From contig CALHZK010000006.1 in assembly GCA_938040655.1 (NCBI GenBank), positions 1-44,478 of the forward strand: a stretch of DNA of 44,478 nt. The letters run 5' to 3'. The position numbers and the translations under genes are program-made. This document shows positions 38,264-44,478 of the stretch, in pieces. Positions within the stretch are counted from its first letter, which is position 1, and the number at the start of each line of letters is the position of its first letter. The notes below the pieces were generated by a model. It was not told the origin of the DNA. It saw nothing but the letters and a program-made list of their open reading frames with translations, and did no database searches. The stretch comes from an uncultured Candidatus Saccharibacteria bacterium (lineage in GTDB: Bacteria > Patescibacteriota > Saccharimonadia > Saccharimonadales > Saccharimonadaceae).

Positions 38264-39763
38264 ATGAAACAGCCAATCTTCCTGACAATCACCCTCGAAA
38301 AAATCGTCGGCGGTGGCCAGGCTCTCGGGCAACTCGCCGATGGCCGCAAGGCCTTTGTCTGGGGTGGTTTGCCGCAGGAGACTGTGGTAGTTCGGCTGAC
38401 CAAGCAAAAATCACGCTTCGTCGAGGGAGTCGTTACCGAAGTGATCACGCCATCACCGGCGCGCACCGCTGCGCAAGACCCCGATAGCTATTTATCGACC
38501 AGCCCCTGGCAAATCATGACACCACAGGCTGAGCAGCATTACAAAGCAGCCCTGATCGCTGAGGCCTATTCACTCCATAGCATCACGTTACCAGGCCCCA
38601 TTGAGCTCTATCAAGACGACACGCTCTACGGCTACCGCAACAAGATTGAGTTTAGTTGGTATAGTGATGCTGTCGCACCTCAGACAGTACCTCAAAAAGA
38701 ACCTGAGGCCTCCTTGGGGCCGGCATCATCTTCTGACGATATCCACGCAGTCGAGATGGATAAGGCGAACCGCCAAGAATTGCCTCATGATACGCTTGAC
38801 CTGGCTTTCTATACGCGCGGGAGCAAGGGTAAAATTCCCGTCGACGGCACGCACTTGGCACGGCCAGAAATCAATCGACTCGCCCACGCGATCCGTGACA
38901 CACTCGCTGCGAGCCACATCTCAGCTCGCCAGCTCAAGACATTGCTCATCCGCTGCGATCAGTCGGGAAGTTGCGTCTGGCAGCTGTATATCAGGGACCG
39001 CTTGCCCGAGATTATTACCGCTAATGAAGCCGCCAAGCTACCGGCCCAGGGCGGCGAAATTATCTACTCCGACCCTCGCTCGCCAGCCAGCCGCATCACC
39101 GAGCGCTTGGCATGTTTTGGCAATACTACCCTGACCGACACTATCCTCAATGTGCCGTTTCGCTACACGGCAGAAAGCTTTTTTCAGATCAATCTACCAG
39201 TGTACGAGCAGGCGCTGCGCGATATGCGGGAATGGGCAGGGCGCGATTATAGTGATCAACAACGAGTAATATCTCAGAAAAAATCTGGGCAACTTCACGT
39301 GGGTCCCGGATTATTTTCTGATGATATTCGAGCTGTCAAATTATCAACCCTCGACCTCTATGCCGGCGTCGGCACTATCGGCCTAACCATTGGTAGCGGC
39401 AACGTCACGTTAGTGGAAATCAACGCCGACGCTGTCCGCGAAATGCAGCGTAACATCACCGAACTTGACCGCACCAATGCTCACGCTGTCCTCGCTCCCA
39501 GCGAGCAAGCTCTCGAGTATATCACCGGCGATCAGCTCGTCATCGTCGATCCGCCGCGCGCTGGATTGCACCCCAAGGTTATTGCGACATTGTTACAACA
39601 TCTGCCGCCGCGCATCCTCTATCTCAGCTGCAACCCAGTCACCCAAGCCCGCGACGTCGCCTTGCTCCAGCAACGCTACCGCATCGCTTGGTACCGCGGC
39701 TACAACTTCTTTCCACGGACGCCGCATAGCGAGCACTTGGTTGTTCTTGACAAAATTTCATAA
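38264..39763 (+). CDS. TrmA/RlmD-family RNA (uracil-5-)-methyltransferase with two atypical inserts
   Basis: A 499-residue enzyme that adds a methyl group from SAM to C5 of uridine, probably in 23S rRNA. A TRAM domain (residues 7-65) is followed by the central part and the SAM-binding domain: AESFFQINLPVYEQAL, LDLYAGVGTIGLTI, VDPPRAGLHPKVI, and the catalytic LSCNPVTQARD. The Fe-S cysteines of RlmD, normally between TRAM and catalytic domain, are absent: the matching stretch is DSYLSTSPWQIM. Two insertions set it apart (about residues 135-178 and 330-362), each carrying a related 22-23 residue motif. These lie outside catalytic motifs, so activity is probably kept. The precise target (U747, U1939 or tRNA) cannot be told. 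Confidence 0.93.
   Translation: MKQPIFLTITLEKIVGGGQALGQLADGRKAFVWGGLPQETVVVRLTKQKSRFVEGVVTEVITPSPARTAAQDPDSYLSTSPWQIMTPQAEQHYKAALIAEAYSLHSITLPGPIELYQDDTLYGYRNKIEFSWYSDAVAPQTVPQKEPEASLGPASSSDDIHAVEMDKANRQELPHDTLDLAFYTRGSKGKIPVDGTHLARPEINRLAHAIRDTLAASHISARQLKTLLIRCDQSGSCVWQLYIRDRLPEIITANEAAKLPAQGGEIIYSDPRSPASRITERLACFGNTTLTDTILNVPFRYTAESFFQINLPVYEQALRDMREWAGRDYSDQQRVISQKKSGQLHVGPGLFSDDIRAVKLSTLDLYAGVGTIGLTIGSGNVTLVEINADAVREMQRNITELDRTNAHAVLAPSEQALEYITGDQLVIVDPPRAGLHPKVIATLLQHLPPRILYLSCNPVTQARDVALLQQRYRIAWYRGYNFFPRTPHSEHLVVLDKIS
38690..38755 (+). repeat. In-frame repeat copy 1 within rlmD-like gene
   Basis: Codes residues 143-164 (pattern PQK...LGP..SSDDIHAVE). It is related to copy 2 at 39272-39340: ten of 22 aligned residues are identical, including Q, K, GP, SDDI and AV. 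It lies between the IEFSWY and LAFYTRGS strands, where family members have only a few residues. CCTCA/TGAGG flank a short loop near its start. Confidence 0.55.
39272..39340 (+). repeat. In-frame repeat copy 2 within rlmD-like gene
   Basis: Codes residues 337-359 (pattern SQKK...VGP..FSDDIRAVK). It lies just before the SAM-binding LDLYAGVG strand, where the family normally has a short linker. DNA aligned with copy 1 keeps TTCTGA(C/T)GATAT and a related A-rich first part. Its 5' end can form a CAGA-(A)5-TCTG hairpin. Confidence 0.55.
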
Positions 39764-39780
39764 TCTTATTGCATTATTGA

Positions 39781-39803
39781 CAAAACCCGTTGACGTTTTG
39801 TTC
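39781..39803 (+). terminator. Weak hairpin after rlmD-like gene
   Basis: CAAAAC (39781-39786) and GTTTTG (39795-39800) with an 8-nt loop followed by TTCTC. It overlaps the next promoter; function uncertain. Confidence 0.3.
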
Positions 39804-39928
39804 TCGTATTGATATATATATCAGCCTTTCGTGCAATTTCGCACTGGGTTCGCATTTGACTCGTGCCATGTGTCAAATGTGCCGTTTGCGAGAAGTCCAT
39901 TCTCGCCCGACTCCAAAAGGAGTTTACT
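39790..39928 (+). promoter_or_regulatory. Promoter and long structured leader of small basic protein
   Basis: TTGACG (39790-39795), 17 bp spacer and TATATA (39813-39818) predict a start near 39825 and a leader of about 104 nt, the longest in the window apart from the L10 leader. It holds a perfect CATTTGAC/GTCAAATG hairpin (39853-39879) and a GAGAA/TTCTC hairpin just before an AAAAGGAG ribosome-binding site. An in-frame extension upstream of the chosen start would encode a short CxxCxxC segment. Confidence 0.5.
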
Positions 39929-40168
39929 ATGGCAACTGGACGTCCCCAAAAGGGATTGAACAGCAACAAGAACCATCACGACAGCCTGAGCCAGAGCGGT
40001 AGCCAGCGGTTCGGCTTCGGTGGTTCTCCCAGCACGTTGCCGAAGACCACTATCAGCAGCGTGCTCACCCCCAAGTCGTCGACCCCGAAGGCCGACGCTC
40101 CTAGGTCGCTGACCAACCGTAGCGACTCAGGAACCTCGAACAACAAGGCTCCGTTCAAGAGCTTCTGA
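39929..40168 (+). CDS. Small basic Ser/Lys/Asn-rich protein of unknown function
   Basis: A 79-residue, disordered-looking protein (MATGRPQKGLNSNKNHHDS at the start, NNKAPFKSF at the end). No known domain. Its codon use differs from the neighbours: Lys is nearly always AAG, and Asn and Phe are always AAC and TTC, whereas adjacent genes use AAA, AAT and TTT freely. That hints at strong expression or an outside source. The start is supported by AAGGAG at good spacing. The frame stays open to a GTG at 39863, which would add 22 residues with three cysteines (PCVKCAVCEKS), so a 101-residue form is possible. Nucleic-acid binding is plausible from charge only. Confidence 0.6.
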   Translation: MATGRPQKGLNSNKNHHDSLSQSGSQRFGFGGSPSTLPKTTISSVLTPKSSTPKADAPRSLTNRSDSGTSNNKAPFKSF

Positions 40169-40202
40169 GTTCGAGAAGACTCCGCCCTGGCAGTGCAATC
40201 TG

Positions 40203-40231
40203 TTGGGGCGGGGTACTCACCCTGCTACAAT
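40203..40231 (+). promoter_or_regulatory. Leaderless-type promoter of M16-like gene
   Basis: TTGGGG (40203-40208), 17 bp spacer and extended TGC-TACAAT (-10, 40226-40231), ending 6 nt before the ATG at 40238. No Shine-Dalgarno. Confidence 0.7.
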
Positions 40232-40237
40232 AAACCC

Positions 40238-41149
40238 ATGATCCACAAACTATATTCCGCTTACAACTTGCCAGCCGACCATGATGTCTGCCATTTGTTT
40301 GAGCATTTGGTTATTCGGCGGTTCTTACGAGCGGCAGAAAAATCTGGCAATGAGCGCGCGTTCGTCGGCGAATTACACGGCACGACATCCGAATCAAGTG
40401 TGTTTTTTGACATCGCGTTCTTTAGCCACGAATCAATTACGCTATTTGAAAAAGTCATCGCCGATGTAAAGCCGTTTGACTTATCCATGATTCACGAATC
40501 CGTCGCCCACATTGAAGCGGAAATGAGATCAAACGTTGTCATTTGGGATGAAAAAGAATTACACAAACAACTGGCGCGCTGTCAAAAAGCTTTCACTAGA
40601 CCCAGCTCCGCCAGACCTGGCAAAATTACCGAACCATCCACAAATCCGCCGCTGGAAATTGACTATCAGCCGGATAATTTCATAGACATCACGCTGACAA
40701 TTGAAATCCCTGATGCCAGCACTCGGGCGACTGCCGCCTTTTTCTGCATGTATCCGATACTGCTCGACCTGGTGCGCAGCACCTGCTTTGACCGAGTCTC
40801 GGCCTATCCGTCCAGCCATAGCGAATTCACCGCCTATCATGACGGCAATTCGGTCAGCCAAGCCTACACCGTGAAAAAATCCTTCGATTGGCAAAATGCA
40901 GGCAAAACAGCGCAGAATTATTTACGAGCGTTTGACCCCACCCCGCATGCCGGCCACCTAAACAACCTCGCCAAAGCTTTCAAAACCGACCCGCTCTACA
41001 ATTCCGCGCCAATTTATTTTTACCAGAAAACCGCCACGCCGCTAGCAAAGCATGAGCTAGCGAAGGCCATCACCGCTGCAAATTTGCAAACGATTTTGAG
41101 AGAGGTAACGGTGACCATCTCCGCTGCGAAAGATCTGGGCAAATCATAA
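40238..41149 (+). CDS. M16-like (inverzincin) peptidase homologue, single short unit
   Basis: A 303-residue protein. Residues 19-23 (HLFEH) form the inverted zinc motif HxxEH of M16 peptidases, in the usual context of a small helix after a beta strand. About 72 residues later, HESVAHIEAEMRSN provides Glu residues (E95 the best candidate) for the third ligand. GELHGTTSESSVFFDIAFFSHESITLFEKVIADV matches the following strand-helix pattern of the family. M16 enzymes are usually at least 400 residues and act as paired clamshell domains; this one has about one unit plus a degenerate second and must dimerise to be active. No signal peptide. Its substrate is unknown. Confidence 0.72.
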   Translation: MIHKLYSAYNLPADHDVCHLFEHLVIRRFLRAAEKSGNERAFVGELHGTTSESSVFFDIAFFSHESITLFEKVIADVKPFDLSMIHESVAHIEAEMRSNVVIWDEKELHKQLARCQKAFTRPSSARPGKITEPSTNPPLEIDYQPDNFIDITLTIEIPDASTRATAAFFCMYPILLDLVRSTCFDRVSAYPSSHSEFTAYHDGNSVSQAYTVKKSFDWQNAGKTAQNYLRAFDPTPHAGHLNNLAKAFKTDPLYNSAPIYFYQKTATPLAKHELAKAITAANLQTILREVTVTISAAKDLGKS

Positions 41150-41231
41150 TTAGCGACCCAGCATAGCGCGGGGAGAGCGGGGCAGCCACTTACAGAAACA
41201 CCGGCTACCATTTTTCTATAAAAAGTTGTTT

Positions 41232-41420
41232 ATGATCATAACAGAGGTGAGGAAATATCTTCTTGAGAAAGGAGGCACACATAGTGTGCGCCCATGATAT
41301 CTCCTACGTTGTATTACAGTATTGATCGTGGTGGTGGTTGGCACCGCCCTAATTGGAGCAGTACTGATAATTGCTGCTGCCATTAGCAGAAGAGAGGAGG
41401 ACAAGATTGGTTGTTACTAA
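41232..41420 (+). pseudogene. Short membrane-protein frame split by an in-frame TGA
   Basis: An ATG at 41232 opens a frame of 21 codons, interrupted by TGA (41295-41297), then continuing for 40 codons to TAA (41418-41420). The second part encodes a clean hydrophobic helix (LIVVVVGTALIGAVLIIAAAIS) followed by RREEDK. Alternatives: a nonsense-mutated small membrane protein; two coupled mini-ORFs, because AAAGGAGG precedes a 13-codon GTG frame (41284) whose TGA overlaps a TTG start (TTGA, 41322-41325) of the helix part; or chance. Besides this, the intergenic stretch 41150-41439 holds nothing recognisable. Confidence 0.35.
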
Positions 41421-41439
41421 TTGAGACCTATTCGCCCGC

Positions 41440-43788
41440 TCATTCTGGGTGGTTCATCTTTATCTGCTTATCAGCCACCTCTACCGTATCAGCGAACTTC
41501 CGACCAGCACGACGAGCCCACCACCACTGGATCAAGGCAGTCGGCAGGATGACTGCTATTCCTGGCCAGGCCACTTCGAGCGTCGGTATAGCGAAACTAA
41601 AGAACTGCCGCAGCGGCGTCAAAGCGAAGCTGGCCAGCATCACCACCGCGACCGCCCCCAGATACAGTGTCCGTGCGAGATGTGCCCGTGCATTCAACAC
41701 GACACCGAGCATCGGCCCAACCAAAAAGACCAGATACACACCAAAGAACATGGCACTCAGCACTGTCAAAGTGGCCGCCTGATCATGGTGGCCCGGGTGT
41801 AGGGTAGCGCTCGCCCAATAGATCGCCAGCACGCTCAACCCGGTCAGCAGGGCGATCGGCAGCACGGCTCGCAAGGTGTCTCGCCAAAAGTACGCTGGGT
41901 TGACCCGGTGGCGCGGCAGCGGCGGGAATAGCGTCCACATAATAGTCGGCATAGTCACCAAAAAGATATTCAAGAAGGTGACATGGCGCGGTACATACGG
42001 GTAGGTCATCCCGAGGAGCATAGTGCCAAGCAGTAGAGTCACGCTATAGATAATTTTATGGAAGAACAGCGTCGCCACTACTTCGATCGCTTGCATAATC
42101 CGGTTACCCAACTTCATACCGACCGGCAGCGAGGTGAATGAATTATTCAGCAAAATGATATCTGCCACCCGCCGCGATGCTGGTGCTCCAGCATACATCG
42201 CCACACCGAGGTCAGACTTTTTCAGCGCCAGCGCATCGTTGACACCGTCGCCGACCATGCCGGTGAATTTACCTGACTGCTTGAAATGGGCAATCAGCCG
42301 CTCCTTTTGCTCTGGCAGCACGCGGGCAAAGATCGTATGCTCATCGGCCGCCTTGGCAAACTCTTTGGCGCTCAAGCCAGCAAGCGCCGAGCCGAGGATC
42401 GCCTTATCCGGATTATCGATACCCGCCTGGCGTGCGATGTGCTGCACAGTACGTGGATTGTCACCAGAGATCACCCGGATAGTCACGCCTTGCTGTTGCA
42501 AGAATTTCACCGTATCAACCACACCCTCACGCAGCGAATTACGCAAAATCACCGCACCAATCGGTCGCCCAGTACCCTCGGCCAGGTCTTTCAGGCTGGT
42601 CGTTTTATCATCAAACTCCGCCAGCAGCAGCACCCGCAGGCCGCTATCTGCCCACTCATTCAGCTGCCGCTGCGTCATCGCATCAACTGGGGCTCGCTTA
42701 GCCACAAATTCCGGCGCACCCATCATCAGCGTACGCGTCTGCCCCGCGATCTCCCCCCGCAGACCAGCCATTTTGCGCGCTGACGAAAAGGCCATCACCT
42801 CTGAAACAGTCGCAGCCTGCGGCGGCGTCAGCTGCTGAAGAATTGCCTGACCAGTAATATTGCCACCGCTAGTCTCGCGGGCGACCAGCGCCACCAGCTG
42901 ACTAATCTCATCATCACGACCCTCCACCAGTGGCACCACTTGCTCCAGTACCACTTCGTCGCTGGTCAGTGTGCCAGTTTTATCCACCGCCAGCAGGTTC
43001 AGGAGTGCCATCGCTTCAATAGCCGCCAACTTCTGCGGTAGTACCTTAGCCTGAGCCAGCCGGAGCGAGCCAAACGCCAGTAGCAGCGAGCTGGCCAGTA
43101 GCAGCCCCTCGGGCACCACTGTCACCGCCGAGGAAGTAATCGCCTTGAGAATATCGATCACATTATAACCAAAGACATAATAGACGATCGAGATCAATAC
43201 CGCCAAGATAATCGCTGCATATGTCAGAAAGGCGATCGCTCGCCAGATGGCCTGTTGCAGCGGTGTCAGCTCTGGCTTGTAGCGCTTCAGCACTTGACTG
43301 ATCGCCCCAGCCTTTGTCTGATCGCCGACCGCCGTGACCCGCGCAGCCCCTTCGCCCGCGAGCACCGTAGTCGCCGCCAATACTGTATCGCCGACCGCCT
43401 TCTCAATCGCTGCCGACTCACCAGTCAGCATACTTTCATTTAGTTCCAAACCGCGTGAGGTCAGCACTGTGGCATCTGCTGGTAGCTCATCGCCCGCCTG
43501 AAGAACAATTTCATCACCGACCGCGAGGGAGTCATAGGGTAGCTCGATCACTTGATCAGCCCGCCGGACTCGTGCTTTTGGCGCACTCATCAACTCGAGC
43601 CGGTGCAGCACTCGCTTTGCCCGTATTTCTTGAACAATACCAATCAGCGAGTTCACTACAATGACCACCGAGATAAACCACGCGTCATTATATTCACGCA
43701 CATAAATCAGTGCACCAGCCAGCAAAAAGATCGCCAGGACAATCGGTGATAGTATATTGCGTTTGATGATATCCAAGTAGTCGTGCAT
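41440..43788 (-). CDS. P-type cation ATPase (CtpE-like)
   Basis: A 782-residue P-type ATPase from the ATG at 43788. Motifs: LNESMLTGESAAI (actuator TGES), TVVPEGLLLASSLLLA (M4), LLAVDKTGTLTSDEV (phosphorylation), FTGMVGDGVNDALALKKSDLGVAM (hinge). The C-terminal part has six helices. Unlike the pump at 34.5 kb, M6 lacks the Asn/Asp pair of SERCA, so the ion may differ; mycobacterial CtpE, the closest type I know, is linked to Ca2+ uptake or homeostasis. The first residues begin at the first helix, so the usual N-terminal cytosolic segment is short. The ATG overlaps the preceding stop codon (TAATG); an in-frame ATG at 43836 is inside that gene and lacks a Shine-Dalgarno. Confidence 0.88.
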   Translation of the reverse strand: MHDYLDIIKRNILSPIVLAIFLLAGALIYVREYNDAWFISVVIVVNSLIGIVQEIRAKRVLHRLELMSAPKARVRRADQVIELPYDSLAVGDEIVLQAGDELPADATVLTSRGLELNESMLTGESAAIEKAVGDTVLAATTVLAGEGAARVTAVGDQTKAGAISQVLKRYKPELTPLQQAIWRAIAFLTYAAIILAVLISIVYYVFGYNVIDILKAITSSAVTVVPEGLLLASSLLLAFGSLRLAQAKVLPQKLAAIEAMALLNLLAVDKTGTLTSDEVVLEQVVPLVEGRDDEISQLVALVARETSGGNITGQAILQQLTPPQAATVSEVMAFSSARKMAGLRGEIAGQTRTLMMGAPEFVAKRAPVDAMTQRQLNEWADSGLRVLLLAEFDDKTTSLKDLAEGTGRPIGAVILRNSLREGVVDTVKFLQQQGVTIRVISGDNPRTVQHIARQAGIDNPDKAILGSALAGLSAKEFAKAADEHTIFARVLPEQKERLIAHFKQSGKFTGMVGDGVNDALALKKSDLGVAMYAGAPASRRVADIILLNNSFTSLPVGMKLGNRIMQAIEVVATLFFHKIIYSVTLLLGTMLLGMTYPYVPRHVTFLNIFLVTMPTIMWTLFPPLPRHRVNPAYFWRDTLRAVLPIALLTGLSVLAIYWASATLHPGHHDQAATLTVLSAMFFGVYLVFLVGPMLGVVLNARAHLARTLYLGAVAVVMLASFALTPLRQFFSFAIPTLEVAWPGIAVILPTALIQWWWARRAGRKFADTVEVADKQIKMNHPE

Positions 43789-44276
43789 TAGTTTGTCAAC
43801 ACCCTCCTGTAGTGAAACTTCGTCCCAACTCGCCATTGGCCACGCGCATCTGGGTCAAACTGATAGATAAACCCATCTTTGACCTCGAGTATCAACACCA
43901 GGGCCGGATTATATGGTGCCAGTGTCCGATAATAGGTGAGGTCATTATCTGAGGTAATTTTGAGGCCAGGGAACACCTTGTGATATTTTTCACGGCCAAT
44001 GTCATCAAAGTAGCGTGGCTGACCACGTGGCGGAATGAACAAGTCGGCCTTCAGGCCCATACGCGAGATGATCTTCTTGACATCAGCCAGAAGCATAGTG
44101 GTTGATGATTCAATATAGACAAGCAGCTCTTTCTCGGTGGTCAAAAAAACCGTCGCCAGCCCGGTGCGACTGACATTCACGCAGGGCAGGATGACCGTCT
44201 GGATATCAGCATCAAGCCCAAATCCTTGACGGACAGCACTCTTCAATGTCAGCTCATCATAGCCAGCGGTGTTCAT
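43788..44276 (-). CDS. Unknown 162-residue protein coupled to P-type ATPase
   Basis: I do not recognise this protein. It is soluble, alpha/beta, with no signal peptide or membrane helix. It has a Val/Leu-rich core (TVILPCVNVSRTGLATVFLTTEKELLVYIES), a helix (LADVKKIISRMGL), a GREKYHKVFPG segment and a beta-rich end (PALVLILEVKDGFIYQFDPDARGQWRVG). Its stop codon overlaps the P-type ATPase ATG by one base, so the two are made together and it may regulate or assist that pump. A minus-strand TAAAAT (44285-44290, extended TGG) ends 8 nt before the ATG. Confidence 0.75.
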   Translation of the reverse strand: MNTAGYDELTLKSAVRQGFGLDADIQTVILPCVNVSRTGLATVFLTTEKELLVYIESSTTMLLADVKKIISRMGLKADLFIPPRGQPRYFDDIGREKYHKVFPGLKITSDNDLTYYRTLAPYNPALVLILEVKDGFIYQFDPDARGQWRVGTKFHYRRVLTN

Positions 44277-44284
44277 ACGCGTTT

Positions 44285-44293
44285 ATTTTACCA
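44285..44293 (-). promoter_or_regulatory. Promoter of 162-residue protein/P-type ATPase operon
   Basis: Minus-strand extended -10, TGG-TAAAAT, 8 nt before the start codon. It overlaps the -35 of the divergent helicase gene, so the two promoters probably compete. Confidence 0.55.
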
Positions 44294-44315
44294 TTTTTCG
44301 TTTGTCTCGTATACT
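44287..44315 (+). promoter_or_regulatory. Leaderless-type promoter of UvrD-family helicase
   Basis: TTTACC (44287-44292), 17 bp spacer and TATACT (44310-44315), ending 6 nt before the ATG at 44322. Confidence 0.75.
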
Positions 44316-44321
44316 AAGCGT

Positions 44322-44478
44322 ATGGACTTTCAGACACGGTACGATCAGCTCAATCCAGCACAGCGGCAGGCTGTCGATCATATCTATGGTCCGCTCTTTG
44401 TGTTGGCTGGGCCAGGCACAGGCAAGACCGAGCTGCTGAGCATGCGCACCGCCCAGATTTTGCGCCAGACCGACACGC
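44322..44478 (+). CDS. UvrD/PcrA-family superfamily 1 helicase, partial (3' end outside window)
   Basis: Only the first 52 residues are visible. They contain the Q-motif/motif I region of UvrD-like helicases: LNPAQRQAVDHI, then PLFVLAGPGTGKTELLSMR, with Walker A AGPGTGKT. Such helicases act in DNA repair or, with an added nuclease domain, in AddB/RecB-like roles; the missing part would decide. The frame runs off the window edge without a stop. Confidence 0.88.
   Translation, partial: MDFQTRYDQLNPAQRQAVDHIYGPLFVLAGPGTGKTELLSMRTAQILRQTDT

Noticed and set aside
39790..40002. Alternative frame over the leader of the small basic protein
   Set aside because: It starts in the promoter -35, and no Shine-Dalgarno supports it. 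The in-frame 39929 start is far better supported.
41216..41404. Minus-strand 62-codon ORF opposite the split membrane frame
   Set aside because: The translation is low-complexity Thr/Ile/Arg-rich and no ribosome-binding site or promoter precedes it. The plus-strand reading gives a cleaner membrane helix.
42134..42838. Plus-strand open frame of 234 codons inside the second P-type ATPase gene
   Set aside because: Its translation is Ser/Arg/Thr-rich and without domains, while the opposite strand holds every catalytic motif of the ATPase.
1..44478. Use of TGA as a sense codon (Gracilibacteria/SR1 or Mycoplasma code)
   Set aside because: Several well-identified genes end in TGA (rplA, dnaX, GH57, ABC permease), and the tRNA-Trp has anticodon CCA. 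Code 11 fits.
1..44478. CRISPR array, transposase, integrase or prophage genes
   Set aside because: No array of regularly spaced direct repeats and no protein with such motifs was seen.

Overview
This 44.5 kb window looks like a chromosomal segment of a Candidate Phyla Radiation bacterium, most probably a Saccharibacterium (TM7); that assignment is an inference. The support is compact gene packing, TGA used as an ordinary stop (genetic code 11, not the recoded Gracilibacteria/SR1 code), many short lineage-specific proteins, a sortase-anchored surface protein with cysteine repeats, an alpha-glucan GT4/GH57 pair, and replication/repair proteins (DnaX, RecR) that have lost their zinc cysteines. 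There is no prophage, transposase, CRISPR array or plasmid gene, so this is mostly core genome.

Layout. 0-4.4 kb: an internally duplicated unknown protein, typA/bipA, tRNA-Thr, a nitroreductase and bL33. 4.5-6.9 kb (minus): a GT4 glycosyltransferase translationally coupled to a GH57 hydrolase. 7.0-9.6 kb: tRNA-Trp, a P-loop kinase, a YgjP-type metallohydrolase and an orphan cytosolic PAS histidine kinase. 9.6-17.5 kb: the secE-nusG-rplK-rplA-rplJ-rplL series in canonical order, but split by a membrane protein, tsaC, enolase and an unknown gene. It carries an L10 leader attenuator before rplJ. 17.7-23.7 kb: an unknown OB-like protein, dnaX-dnaB, a GT39-like membrane protein and ybaB-recR. 23.8-25.4 kb: an LPXTG surface protein and its AT-rich promoter region. 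25.4-28.9 kb: a DHH phosphoesterase, an AT-rich zincin gene and cysS. 28.9-33.8 kb: an ABC-2 exporter with an AI-2E-type permease (minus), divergent from an OmpR/HisKA two-component pair. 33.9-37 kb: a GreA-like factor and a Ca2+-type P-ATPase. 37-44.5 kb: a small secreted protein, tRNA-Gln, a pilin-like protein, an RlmD-type methyltransferase, a small biased-codon protein, an M16-like protein, a short disrupted membrane ORF, a second P-type ATPase and the start of a UvrD-family helicase.

Two observations stand out. First, at least 13 genes on both strands have a -10 hexamer ending only 6-7 nt before the start codon and no Shine-Dalgarno, so their mRNAs should be leaderless, while ribosomal-protein genes and inner operon genes keep SD leaders. 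Second, the methyltransferase gene at 38.3-39.8 kb carries two family-atypical in-frame insertions that share a 22-23 codon motif, resembling the protein-coding palindromic repeats of Rickettsia. A third theme is stripping of metal ligands (DnaX, RecR, RlmD, DHH protein).
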